Part shown: positions 48,202 through 56,727 of the stretch, in pieces
Layout of the letters: each line of letters starts with the position of its first letter
How positions within the stretch are numbered: the first letter of the stretch is position 1
Source of the DNA: Planctomycetota bacterium
GTDB taxonomy: Bacteria > Planctomycetota > Planctomycetia > Pirellulales > Pirellulaceae
Direction of reading: 5' to 3'
Assembly (NCBI GenBank): GCA_016872775.1
Contig: VGZA01000004.1
Span: 1-64,000 of the forward strand
DNA length: 64,000 bases
Notes under the pieces: generated by a model
Databases searched by the model: none
What the model saw: the letters and a program-made list of their open reading frames with translations, nothing else
Told to the model about the DNA's origin: nothing
Position numbers and translations under genes: made by a program

Positions 48202-49398
48202 TCACCGACGAGCGCGGGAATGTTTCAACGGCAGCCAAGCACCATTTTCCCGACTGCTTGCGACACATTGCTGGATAAAGAACATCCCCTCGACGCCATC
48301 GTTGACGTTGGGATAGATCGTATTCGTTCGATCCCACGCCGCACCGGTTGCCCGCGCGACCATGTCGTCATAGGCGAACCGGTAGACATTGGCGAACGCC
48401 TCAAGGAACGCCTCCGGATGGCCGCTGGGAAGACGGCAGGCGGCTTTCCCCCAGCTCGACATGTGCGGCGCGTTAGGATCGCGCGTGTACATTTTGTGGG
48501 GCTGACCGTTCTGGCGGAAGATCATGATATTCGGTTCTTCCTGCCGCCATTGAATCGATCCTTTGGTTCCGTCGATCTCGATAAACAGGTCGTTTTCGCG
48601 GCCATGGCTGATCTGCGACGCCGTGACGGTCCCCAGACCGCCGTTCGCGAAGCGGATCACGGCGGTGCCGTAATCGTCGAGTGCGCGACCCGCCTCAAAC
48701 ACTTTGAGATGGCAGGAGACCGATTCCGGAATCAAACCCGTCATGTAACGGGCCAGATTATAGGCATGCGTAGCGATGTCACCGAAGCAGCCGGCAGCAC
48801 CACTCTTGTGCGGATCGGTGCGCCAGGAAGCCTGCTTTTGATCACTGAGTTCCAGCCGGGAACGAAGCCAGCCCTGAATGTAATTGGAGCGAATGGCGTT
48901 GATCTCGCCGAGTTCTCCTCCCAGGATCATCTCGCGCGCCTGCCGTACCAGGGGATAGCCGGTATAGTTGTGGGTCAGTGCGAAGACCACGTTCGAACGA
49001 TCAACCGTCGCCGCCAGATCTTCAGCCTGGGCCAGGTCAAATGTCATCGGTTTGTCGCAGATCACGTTGAAACCCGCCTCGACCGCGGCCTTGGCAATGG
49101 CGTAATGGGTGTGGTTGGGCGTGGTCACCGAAACGAAATCGATCCGCTGATCGGCCGGCAAGGCAGACTCGGCATGCAACATTTCCTGGTACGAACCATA
49201 GGCGCGGCTGGGCCCGATGTCGTAGTCCGGGGCCGAAGCCTTCGCCCTGGCCGGATCGGACGAAAGGGCGCCGGCCACCAAAGCGGCTCGATTATCCAGC
49301 ACGGCGGCGGTCGCGTGGACACGGCCAATAAAAGCGCCCTGACCTCCACCCACCAAGCCCATCCGCAGCTTGCGATTCAATCCGCCATTTGTTGCCAT
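48202..49398 (-). CDS. Gfo/Idh/MocA family oxidoreductase
   Basis: A 398-residue oxidoreductase. The Rossmann motif is GLVGGGQGAFIGRVH and the catalytic Lys lies in NVICDKPMTFDLAQAE; the C-terminal domain has GCFGDIATHAYNLARYMTG. The GQGAFIG opening recurs in planctomycetal members annotated as sugar dehydrogenases. Its stop is 5 bases from rhaB, so the pair probably acts on the same sugar, perhaps by oxidising or interconverting rhamnose-type substrates. It has no signal peptide. Confidence 0.88.
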   Translation of the reverse strand: MATNGGLNRKLRMGLVGGGQGAFIGRVHATAAVLDNRAALVAGALSSDPARAKASAPDYDIGPSRAYGSYQEMLHAESALPADQRIDFVSVTTPNHTHYAIAKAAVEAGFNVICDKPMTFDLAQAEDLAATVDRSNVVFALTHNYTGYPLVRQAREMILGGELGEINAIRSNYIQGWLRSRLELSDQKQASWRTDPHKSGAAGCFGDIATHAYNLARYMTGLIPESVSCHLKVFEAGRALDDYGTAVIRFANGGLGTVTASQISHGRENDLFIEIDGTKGSIQWRQEEPNIMIFRQNGQPHKMYTRDPNAPHMSSWGKAACRLPSGHPEAFLEAFANVYRFAYDDMVARATGAAWDRTNTIYPNVNDGVEGMFFIQQCVASSRENGAWLPLKHSRARR

Positions 49399-49598
49399 CT
49401 GAATTCTCCCTGGTTATGAGTGCGATTCGGGACCCGATTGTTTTAGCAAATCATCTTGCCTCCGCCAGTGCTCTGTCGCTCTCCTCTGCTTGTCTGGCAG
49501 CCATTTCGAATTTGTATTTCACGGAAAAAACCGCTACCATGTCGGAATCGACGGGAGTTACAGCGCACAGGAATTTGCCGAAGAAAGGAATGGAAATC

Positions 49599-50171
49599 AT
49601 GTCTGCCTGGATGAAAGTTGGTCCGAGTCGATCGTTTGCGAGCGGCTTGGTCCTGGGTTTGTCGTTGGGAATCGCCATGTTGGCTGGCGCGATCATCACG
49701 CATCAAGAGTCCCGGCGAATGGACGGGGCCGACGCGATCCTGCGAGCCGCCACGGCCGACGCGGGCGACAGTTTGGCAATCGCCACCGGTCCGATCGATC
49801 AAGGAATCGAAGGCGTGTTTTTTCTCGATTTCGTCACAGGACGACTGTCGGGCAGCGTCATGAATCCCAAGACGTTGCAGCCACTCGGCGGATTTGTTTA
49901 CGCCAATGTCTATGTCGATCTTGGCATCCCCGACGTCAGTCGCAAGGCACCCAAGTTGCTGATGGCTACCGGGTACACGAACGTGAAATCGTATACCGGC
50001 GGGACCTCGCTCGCCGATTCGATTATTTACATCGCGGATACCGACACCGGAAATTTCGCCGCCTACGGTGTGCCGTGGAACAAGGCCGCTCTCAACTGGA
50101 ACACTTTTCAACCGGTGAATATGGTGCTGCTCGGTACGGGAAGCGCCCGCGCGGTACGGGAGCGGAAGTAG
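49599..50171 (+). CDS. Membrane-anchored protein of unknown function overlapping thiS
   Basis: A 190-residue protein. One N-terminal helix (GLVLGLSLGIAMLAGAIITH) anchors or exports it, and the rest is a beta-rich domain with repeated aromatic/Thr segments (GVFFLDFVTGRLSGSV, MATGYTNVKSYTGGT, SIIYIADTDTGNFAAYGVPW). No named family is recognised. ATG 49599 is preferred because AAAGGA lies 10 bases upstream; earlier starts at 49539 and 49389 have no such site. Its last base is the first base of thiS (TAGTG), so the two are translated together, though one is extracytoplasmic and the other cytosolic. Confidence 0.75.
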   Translation: MSAWMKVGPSRSFASGLVLGLSLGIAMLAGAIITHQESRRMDGADAILRAATADAGDSLAIATGPIDQGIEGVFFLDFVTGRLSGSVMNPKTLQPLGGFVYANVYVDLGIPDVSRKAPKLLMATGYTNVKSYTGGTSLADSIIYIADTDTGNFAAYGVPWNKAALNWNTFQPVNMVLLGTGSARAVRERK

Positions 50172-50392
50172 TGGCATCGGAAGCGAAACCAGTGCAGTTT
50201 CGCCATAATGGGGAATCGAGTATCGTCCCGGCCGGTACCACCATCGCGGCGCTGATCGCCGGCCTGGGCATCAACCCCCGGTACGTGGCCGTGGAAGTCA
50301 ACCAATCAGTGTTGCCGCGGGAACTGCATGCGGCGACACCGATTGTGGAAGGCGATGCGATTGAGATCGTGACGATGGTCGGTGGTGGTTGA
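50171..50392 (+). CDS. thiS: ThiS sulfur-carrier protein
   Basis: A 73-residue ubiquitin-like protein ending in Gly-Gly-Gly (TMVGGG), with ThiS motifs VPAGTTIAALIAGLG, VAVEVNQSVLPREL and EGDAIEIVTMVGGG. The C-terminal Gly is adenylated and thiocarboxylated to deliver sulfur for the thiamine thiazole ring. The start is GTG overlapping the previous stop. No thiG, thiF or thiO gene follows, and no TPP riboswitch is visible, so it is separated from its usual partners. Confidence 0.88.
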   Translation: MASEAKPVQFRHNGESSIVPAGTTIAALIAGLGINPRYVAVEVNQSVLPRELHAATPIVEGDAIEIVTMVGGG

Positions 50393-50651
50393 CGCGGTCT
50401 TTTTCTCCGGACTTGCCGGAGGGGCATGCGGTCTTTTTCTCCGGACTTGCCGGAGGGGCATTCGGAAAAAGCAAAATTGCAAAAACTGGTCTTGCATCGA
50501 TGCGATTGGCTTTCTAGTATCCCACCCCGTTTCCCCTTGCGTGGGAAAACACCGGAATAAAAACCAAGCTACCGCAGCTGCGCGCGGGCAATGCCTCGAC
50601 GTCGCGATCTTTCCGGCTTCCGTTCGCGAAGCTTGAAAGACGCCGCCGGGC
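50393..50651. other. Intergenic region with tandem repeats
   Basis: Between thiS and the secretin promoter. It holds the two 34-bp repeats (50394-50461) and no gene. Confidence 0.5.
50394..50461 (+). repeat. Two perfect tandem copies of a 34-bp hairpin unit
   Basis: Units 50394-50427 and 50428-50461 are identical. Each contains CTTTTTCTCCGGACTTGCCGGAG, so CTCCGG and CCGGAG can form a 6-bp stem. The T-run precedes the stem on the plus strand, so these are not standard terminators for thiS. Confidence 0.85.
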
Positions 50652-50669
50652 CGACGGTTGGAACCGTCG
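50652..50669. promoter_or_regulatory. Dyad upstream of the secretin promoter
   Basis: CGACGGTT-GG-AACCGTCG is an 8-bp perfect inverted repeat ending 11 bases before the -35 box, a plausible activator or repressor site. Confidence 0.4.
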
Positions 50670-50680
50670 AAAAATTGCCC

Positions 50681-50709
50681 TTGACGCGCCATGGTGCGAT
50701 CGGTATTTA
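50681..50709 (+). promoter_or_regulatory. Promoter of the secretin gene
   Basis: TTGACG (50681-50686), a 17-base spacer and TATTTA (50704-50709). Transcription would start near 50716, about 105 bases before the TTG start. Confidence 0.6.
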
Positions 50710-50819
50710 TCCCGGCCTCGTCGAAAAACTAGTCTTATCTGCACGGTTCTGGAATCCTGCCGGTGGCACTTGTAGCACTACCCAAGGGGTTTCGTGCATC
50801 TCGAAGAAGGAGAAGCGCG

Positions 50820-53800
50820 TTGAGACCGACCGCGAAACTGTCGGGCGTCGTTACGCTCGGAATGACTCTGTGCGCGTCCTGGACGCAAGCTGCATCCAAT
50901 CCCGCGTTCCCCTCGCTCTTCGCAGCGTCCGCCCTGGTCGGGCAAGCGGCGGAAGCGAATCCCCGCACACAATCGGACGAGCTTCTGCGTCGAGCCCGCC
51001 AGGCGATCAAGGAGGGCAAGTACGACGCCGCGGATGCGTTGATCAGCCAAGCCGAGGACCTCAAAGTGTCCTACGATCCGGTCTTCAGCCGATTCAGCGA
51101 CACCCCGGCGAAACTCCGAAAGGAACTCGATGCGGCCAGGTCGGGTAAAGGTTCCGACCGTCTGGTCCCGGGACTGTTGGGGGAGAACAGTCGGAAGCCG
51201 GCTCCACGCGACCCCTTCTCCGACGTTTCCCGTGAAGCCGCTCCGGCCGCGGAGGCCGTCGAGAATGCGGCCGACAAGATCGATCAGGTTCGCCAGGGAG
51301 CGGTGCAAACGATCGACCGTACCTTGGATCGCACCTCGGAGCGCGCCTCGGATTATGCCGCGCGTTCCGCGAATCGTCTGGCGAACGCGGCGAACCGTGT
51401 TGCCGGGGCGAGTGAACGGGCCGCGAGCAGAGTCAGTGACGACGCCGGATTGGCGGTGAAGGAAGTCCAACGTTTGATGGCCCAGGCACAGGCGGCCAAG
51501 GAACGTGGGGACCTGCAGACCGCGCAGCGGCTATTGAATGCGGCCAAGTCGTACGGCGTGCCGGATCAGGCATTCGCTCAGGGCGAAGTTCGACCCTGGC
51601 AGCTGGGAATGGAGCTCGACAGTGAAATGGCCCGCCGCGGCACCGTGGCGCAAGCCAATGCCGAACAAGAGAGCGATCCGCGCGAAGGCCGGGGCTCGCG
51701 ATTCGGCGTCTCCCAGGGACTCTATAACCCCGAAAACGATCGGTCGCGCAACGTACCGGCCGGTGCCCAGGAACCAACGCTCACGGACAGCGTCGACGAG
51801 ACCGGCGCGGTTTCCCGCGGACAAGCACTTTATGAACAAGGCATCCAGGCATTGCAGCAACAGGACCGTGAATCGGCCCTGCGTTATTTCAATGAAGCCT
51901 GGAAGTTCCAACGGGAACTCGAGCCCGGGACCGTCCGCCAGCTGCGCGAGAAACTGGCTTTGCTTTCCGAACCGGTCCAGGCCGCCGCGACTCCTCGAGG
52001 CGAGCCTTCGGCACTGGAGTCGATCGCCAGCCGGCAGCAGGTATTGCGGCAGAAACTGTTGAGCGAAATTGGCGGCGAACGTGACGCCGCCAGGAAGATG
52101 GCCAGTACCGATCCGCGCGGAGCCTTAACCCGGCTGCAGCGACTGCGGGAACGCGTCACCCAATCCGACGTCGATCCGGCGGGACGCAAGCAGTTGTTGA
52201 CGATGGTCGACCGTGAAATCAATGAACTGCAGTTCTACATCGAACGCAATCGGGCGGAAATCGAAAATGCCGAACGAAACCGGGCGGTGCTCGCCGACGT
52301 CGAACAGTCGCGGCGCGTGAACCAGGAAATGCAGGATAAATACTCGGAGCTGGTCGAGAACTTCAACCAGCTGATGGACGAGGAACGCTATGCGGAAGCC
52401 TCGGTGCTCGCCCGCCAGGCGACGCAACTCGATCCCGATAATCCGATCTCGGAGACTCTGATCTGGAAATCGCGATTCGCCAGCCGGCTGGCGGAACAGA
52501 AACGGATCGACGACGCGAAGGAAAACGGATTCCACGTGGAGATCAATGAGAACCTCCATCGCGCGGCGATCCCTTTCGACTCGGATAATCCGATCGCGTT
52601 CGACTTCAAGAACTGGGATGACGTGAGCCGCCGCGGCATCAAATTCCGCGATCGCAATCGCAAACGTTTCTCCCCGTCGGAAATTGAAATCCAGCGCTCG
52701 CTGGCTCAGATGGTTGACGCCAACTTTGACAACATCCCGCTGAAGGAGGTTGTCGACCTTCTTGGGCGGCAAGCAGGCATCAACATCTTCCTCGATCCTT
52801 CCGAGCTGGCGATCGAAGGCGTGACTTCCGATACGCCGATTTCGCTCAATCTGACCAAGCCGATCTCACTGCGAAGCGTGCTGAATCTGATCCTGGGCCC
52901 GAAGCGGCTGGGCTACGTGATCAACAACGACGTGCTGAAGATCACCAGCTCGCAGACCAAAAACTCCGACGTCTACACCCTGGTCTACGACGTTGCCGAC
53001 CTGGTGATTCCGATCCCGAACTTTGTCCCGGGATACAACACGGGGCTTCCGGGCGCGATCCAGGAGGCGCATCGTTCCATGGGTTACGGCGGCATGCTGC
53101 AGGCCGGCGCGGGAATGCCGATGCAGTTGGCAGGCGGTGGCAATAGCGCTGTTAATCCGACCGTCCTGGCACAGACGGGAGGTGGCGGGCCCGCCGGAGC
53201 AATGCCCGGCATGGGCGCGCGGCCGGCCCAGCAGATTGGGACCGGCCCCGGCGGGCTGGGAGGTGGATCCCAACCCGATTTTGATACTCTGATCAGCCTG
53301 GTCACCTCCTCGATCTCGCCGACTTCCTGGAATGAAAATGGAGGTGCCGGCACCATCGAACCGTCACCCGCGAACTTGAGTATCGTCGTCAGCCAGACGC
53401 AGGAAGTGCACGATCAGATCGCGGACCTGCTGGAACAACTGCGAAAACTGCAGGATCTGCAAGTCACGATCGAAGTGAGATTCATTACGCTGCGAGACAA
53501 CTTCTTCGAGCGTATCGGCGTGGATTTCGACTTCCAGATCGACGACAACACGGGGCTCCGCACTGCGTCGCCCACCGGCCTGCCGGATGACGCCGGTCCC
53601 AGCATCGCGTTCGGACTCACGCCCACAGGCATTCCGACCGTCGATCTGGACATCCCGTTCTCCAACGGTACCCGCGGTGACTTTGGTGGAACCATCCCGC
53701 AGTTCGGTGGATTCGATGCCAACACGGCCGCCAATTTCGGCGTCGCGATCCTCAGCGATATCGAAGTCTTCCTGCTGATCCAGGCCGCAAACGGTGACAG

Positions 53801-54440
53801 CCGGTCGAACATTCTGCAGGCCCCCAAGGTCACAATGTTCAACGGCCAGACCGCTTCGGTGTTCGATTCGGCGCAGCGTCCCTTCGTCGTCGGCATTATC
53901 CCCGTGGTAGGCGACTTCGCGGTCGCTCACCAGCCGGTGGTCGTCGTGCTGAACGAGGGAACGTCCTTAAGCGTGCAAGCGGTGGTCTCGCCCGACCGCC
54001 GATTCGTACGCATGACGCTGGTGCCGTTCTTCAGCAAGATCGGCAACGTCGAAACTTTTACCTTCACGGGTAAGACGACGACTAAATCGGGAACCAACGT
54101 CAAAGATCCCGTCGACAATATCACACGCAAAGACGATATCGAGGAAACGACCGAGGGTACCACGATTCAGTTGCCCGTGTTCGCGTTCACTACCGTGACG
54201 ACGACGGTCAGTGTCCCCGACGGCGGCACGGTGCTGCTGGGTGGTATCAAGCGACTCAAGGAAGGCCGTGACGAACGAGGTATACCGATCCTCAGCAAAG
54301 TTCCCTATATCAATCGCCTGTTCAAGAACGTGGCGATCGGTCGGGAAGCACAAAGCCTGATGATGATGGTCACGCCACGCATCATCATCCAGGAGGAAGA
54401 GGAGAACAAGCTCGGCCTGAATCCGGCTCCGCCTCCCTAA
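50820..54440 (+). CDS. Large type II/III secretion-type secretin with extended N-terminal region
   Basis: A 1206-residue outer-membrane secretin of the GspD/PilQ superfamily. A signal peptide (KLSGVVTLGMTLCASWTQAA) opens it. The first 600 or so residues have TPR-like repeats, an alanine/arginine-rich helical stretch and long coiled coils, unlike the short N-domains of GspD. An N0/STN-like domain follows at about 620-710 (NFDNIPLKEVVDLLGRQAGI), then a Gly/Met-rich linker, then the secretin barrel with SNILQAPKVTMFNGQTASV and VPDGGTVLLGG plus GIPILSKVPYINRLFKN (about 1130-1170). The start is TTG, with AAGGAG 8 bases upstream; GTG 50763 is possible. A strong terminator follows. No other secretion genes adjoin it. 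Confidence 0.9.
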   Translation: MRPTAKLSGVVTLGMTLCASWTQAASNPAFPSLFAASALVGQAAEANPRTQSDELLRRARQAIKEGKYDAADALISQAEDLKVSYDPVFSRFSDTPAKLRKELDAARSGKGSDRLVPGLLGENSRKPAPRDPFSDVSREAAPAAEAVENAADKIDQVRQGAVQTIDRTLDRTSERASDYAARSANRLANAANRVAGASERAASRVSDDAGLAVKEVQRLMAQAQAAKERGDLQTAQRLLNAAKSYGVPDQAFAQGEVRPWQLGMELDSEMARRGTVAQANAEQESDPREGRGSRFGVSQGLYNPENDRSRNVPAGAQEPTLTDSVDETGAVSRGQALYEQGIQALQQQDRESALRYFNEAWKFQRELEPGTVRQLREKLALLSEPVQAAATPRGEPSALESIASRQQVLRQKLLSEIGGERDAARKMASTDPRGALTRLQRLRERVTQSDVDPAGRKQLLTMVDREINELQFYIERNRAEIENAERNRAVLADVEQSRRVNQEMQDKYSELVENFNQLMDEERYAEASVLARQATQLDPDNPISETLIWKSRFASRLAEQKRIDDAKENGFHVEINENLHRAAIPFDSDNPIAFDFKNWDDVSRRGIKFRDRNRKRFSPSEIEIQRSLAQMVDANFDNIPLKEVVDLLGRQAGINIFLDPSELAIEGVTSDTPISLNLTKPISLRSVLNLILGPKRLGYVINNDVLKITSSQTKNSDVYTLVYDVADLVIPIPNFVPGYNTGLPGAIQEAHRSMGYGGMLQAGAGMPMQLAGGGNSAVNPTVLAQTGGGGPAGAMPGMGARPAQQIGTGPGGLGGGSQPDFDTLISLVTSSISPTSWNENGGAGTIEPSPANLSIVVSQTQEVHDQIADLLEQLRKLQDLQVTIEVRFITLRDNFFERIGVDFDFQIDDNTGLRTASPTGLPDDAGPSIAFGLTPTGIPTVDLDIPFSNGTRGDFGGTIPQFGGFDANTAANFGVAILSDIEVFLLIQAANGDSRSNILQAPKVTMFNGQTASVFDSAQRPFVVGIIPVVGDFAVAHQPVVVVLNEGTSLSVQAVVSPDRRFVRMTLVPFFSKIGNVETFTFTGKTTTKSGTNVKDPVDNITRKDDIEETTEGTTIQLPVFAFTTVTTTVSVPDGGTVLLGGIKRLKEGRDERGIPILSKVPYINRLFKNVAIGREAQSLMMMVTPRIIIQEEEENKLGLNPAPPP

Positions 54441-54486
54441 CTCCGGATCGACGGCACGATCAGGGTAACCTGTGCCCGTAAACTCT

Positions 54487-54525
54487 GCGACGCCCCGGTG
54501 TGTTACACTGGGGCGTCGCTTTTTT
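54487..54525 (+). terminator. Intrinsic terminator after the secretin gene
   Basis: GCGACGCCCC (54487-54496) pairs exactly with GGGGCGTCGC (54510-54519), followed by six T residues. It lies 46 bases after the secretin stop and just upstream of the DUF423 gene. Confidence 0.92.
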
Positions 54526-54543
54526 ATGGGAGGTTGTACCGAA

Positions 54544-54972
54544 ATGCAGGGACGAATCTGGGTCTTGGTGGCGGCAATCGTCGGGGCCAGCGGCGTGGCA
54601 TTGGGCGCATACCATGCGCATGGACTGGAACGCTGGCTGAAGCAGCAGAGTTCGGACGAGGCTGCCATCGCCAAACGGATGCAGTACTGCGAAACCGCAT
54701 ACCGCTTTCAGCTGGCGCATGCGCCCGCATTGCTGGGACTGGGCCTCTGGCAGCGGCTGGCGCGCAGCGGCACCAAAACCGTCGCGGGAACCCTGTTTCT
54801 GTTGGGGATGCTCGGTTTCTCCGGCGGCCTCTATCTGGGAACATTCACCGGGCAATTGGGCCATTGGGCCATCGTACCCGCCGGAGGACTTTGCCTGATT
54901 CTGGGATGGCTGGCGGTCGGCGTGGCGGCATTGCGGCCCGAGGGGAATCTTGCGACCCGATTCCATTTGTAG
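54544..54972 (+). CDS. DUF423 family membrane protein
   Basis: A 142-residue protein with four hydrophobic helices and DUF423 hallmarks: VAAIVGASGVALGAYHAHGL in the first segment, YCETAYRFQLAHAPALLGLG in the second and a third with FLLGMLGFSGGLYLGTF. Small DUF423 (YgdD-like) proteins are widespread inner-membrane proteins of unknown function. ATG 54544 follows GGGAGG by 10 bases. It is transcribed after the terminator, so a separate promoter is needed unless there is read-through. Confidence 0.88.
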   Translation: MQGRIWVLVAAIVGASGVALGAYHAHGLERWLKQQSSDEAAIAKRMQYCETAYRFQLAHAPALLGLGLWQRLARSGTKTVAGTLFLLGMLGFSGGLYLGTFTGQLGHWAIVPAGGLCLILGWLAVGVAALRPEGNLATRFHL

Positions 54973-55541
54973 CCAGTCTGTAGCTCGAAACTCGTTTCGA
55001 GACTCTGCCCCGGTCATTCGGCTACCCTGGATACAACGGGCACCGATCCGAGTTCCTCGGTCGAGCGCACCGGGCCATCGGGCCATGGCGCAACTTCCTG
55101 CGCGGTGGGGGGAGCAACAAGTTCGCGAACTGGCGATACGGGTCACGCAGCAACAGCACCTGCCCCGAAATACGGTCTGCCAAATCCTGGATGTTTCATC
55201 GAGCACTCTGCGGAGGTGACAGCGCGAACGGCCCGGTTGCATCAAACTTCGCGGCCGACGTGTCGACGGCCATTCCGTGGAAAGCCGCAACGCGGTGATC
55301 ACATTCCTGGTGCATGTCACGGGACCAGCCGTCGGCGTCGCCGCGGTGCGGTGAAGTTCCCATGATTCAGCCCTTCATCGGTTGCGGTCTCGGCGGGCCC
55401 ATGAGTGTCGATGGACCGATGCGCTCGACCGCTGGCGCGACGCGTAAACCAATTCACTGAAAAATAGTTCGCAGCGTTGCCCGTTGGGGCTTTCGGTTTT
55501 TTCTCGATACGGTACCCAGAGCTTCGCCCAAGTAACCGCTT
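54973..55541. other. Intergenic region with possible gene fragments
   Basis: This follows DUF423 and lies downstream of the ATPase gene from the other side. A hairpin CTCGAAA-CTCG-TTTCGAG (54984-55001) could end DUF423 transcription. A minus-strand segment (about 55030-55190) reads IQDLADRISGQVLLLRDPYR then QFANLLL, protein-like but without start or full length; it may be a relic. Nothing else is supported. Confidence 0.35.
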
Positions 55542-56159
55542 TCAATCGCGGGTCGTGCGGAGACGTTCCATTCGATCGTAGAGCTCAAACAGTGTCTCAC
55601 GCAAATTGGGTCCGTGCCTGGCCCAGGCCGATTCGATATCGCAATCCGGGATCCATATCGGCTGTCCCGCCAACAACTGGCGAATGATCGATTTCGCCAG
55701 AGCGATGTCGATACGCGTCTCGAACAACATCGGTAATCCCATGTCGCGATGCGTTGAGACAATCAGTCCGGCCCCGGCGCGTCGGCAGGCGCGACGAATG
55801 CGCCAGCGGTCCCAGCACGAGTACTGTTCAAAACCGTCGATCACCAGTTGCCGACGCGCGTTCAACTCCGACAGAATCGGGGTCAGTACCGGCTCCTTCT
55901 CCACGGCGTGGCGCACGATCGTCACGACGTCGCGGCCCGCGTCGCGGAGGACCGGGATCAGCGATTGCACCAGCGTCGATTTTCCCGTGCCGTGCGGCCC
56001 GACGATCTGACCATTCCAATTTTGTCGCGCCAGTTGTTCGATCAACAGCGGGAAAGTCAGTGTGCCAGGGAGCTGAAATGGTAGCGCGCCGGGCCGAACA
56101 AAACGCGTCGAGAAAGGATTCGAGTAAGACTCGCTTTCGGGAGAAAAGTCGTCGGGCAT
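55542..56159 (-). CDS. P-loop ATPase in arrestin-like gene cluster
   Basis: A 205-residue P-loop NTPase. Walker A is GPHGTGKST (residues 54-62) and a hhhhD-type Walker B lies in ARRQLVIDGFEQYS. The start is PDDFSPESESYSNPFSTRF, then RPGALPF. No AAA-specific sensor motifs or membrane segments are seen, and the partner or substrate is unknown. It is the last of three leftward genes whose spacing implies one transcript. ATG 56189 would add 10 residues. The CWDRWRIRRACRRAGAGLIV segment resembles ATPases that hand off nucleic acid or protein, but this is too weak to name a function. Confidence 0.7.
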   Translation of the reverse strand: MPDDFSPESESYSNPFSTRFVRPGALPFQLPGTLTFPLLIEQLARQNWNGQIVGPHGTGKSTLVQSLIPVLRDAGRDVVTIVRHAVEKEPVLTPILSELNARRQLVIDGFEQYSCWDRWRIRRACRRAGAGLIVSTHRDMGLPMLFETRIDIALAKSIIRQLLAGQPIWIPDCDIESAWARHGPNLRETLFELYDRMERLRTTRD

Positions 56160-56206
56160 TGCTGGTTGCCAGGAACCCAAAGGCGGCATACGTTTTCTAC
56201 AATGCG

Positions 56207-56707
56207 TCAGAACGAATCGGTGACGGGGGTGCGTCGCGTGCCTTCGGTGGCAGCACCCGCGGAACCCGCGGAACCCGGGGCATCGCTACTCGACGGACCG
56301 ACCGACCGCGGAATCTCGACACGCCGTGCCGAATGGGTCTGGCCCAATTGGATCGGAACCTGCAAAGACATTTCGCGGCCGCGCTGCAAGAACACCCGCA
56401 GCCGAACGGACCAGCGAATCCGCAGACTGACACCGGAATAGCTGAGGGGGCTGTTCGGGAGGGTGGTCTCGAATGAATATCCTCCGCGCAAGTCGCGCTC
56501 GGGAGACTCCGACGGCACGCGCCGCTGGAAAAAATGCACCGAGAGGTCCTCATCGCCCTTCCCCTCCGTATACCACAAAACGGAGATCTCAATCGCCGTC
56601 ACATCGTCCGCCGACGCGGCCTCGACCTGGTAACTCCCTCCCAGCGATTCGCCCGGCTGATAGTCCCGTTGACCGTTGTGGAGCGCCAGACTGAGATTTG
56701 GTTCCAT
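56207..56707 (-). CDS. Arrestin-like protein of unknown function
   Basis: A 166-residue soluble protein with the pattern of an arrestin-N/Spo0M-like beta-sandwich: LHNGQRDYQPGESLGGSYQV, AIEISVLWYTEGKGDEDLSV, and LPNSPLSYSGVSLRIRWSVR. The C-terminal 35 residues are Ser/Gly/Ala-rich and likely disordered. It lies between a membrane protein that ends in a related fold and a P-loop ATPase. An upstream TTG 56731 overlaps the previous stop, so translation may be coupled. Bacterial arrestin-like proteins are scaffolds in sporulation or membrane trafficking; the role here is unknown. Confidence 0.65.
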   Translation of the reverse strand: MEPNLSLALHNGQRDYQPGESLGGSYQVEAASADDVTAIEISVLWYTEGKGDEDLSVHFFQRRVPSESPERDLRGGYSFETTLPNSPLSYSGVSLRIRWSVRLRVFLQRGREMSLQVPIQLGQTHSARRVEIPRSVGPSSSDAPGSAGSAGAATEGTRRTPVTDSF

Positions 56708-56727
56708 CGCAATCCAATCCGCGGCAG

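Noticed and set aside
47989-49419. 476-codon plus-strand frame opposite the rhaB/oxidoreductase genes
   Set aside because: Antisense shadow of two well-recognised enzymes.
54460-55320. 286-codon minus-strand frame across DUF423 and the gap
   Set aside because: Crosses the secretin terminator and the DUF423 gene, which is well supported in the other direction.
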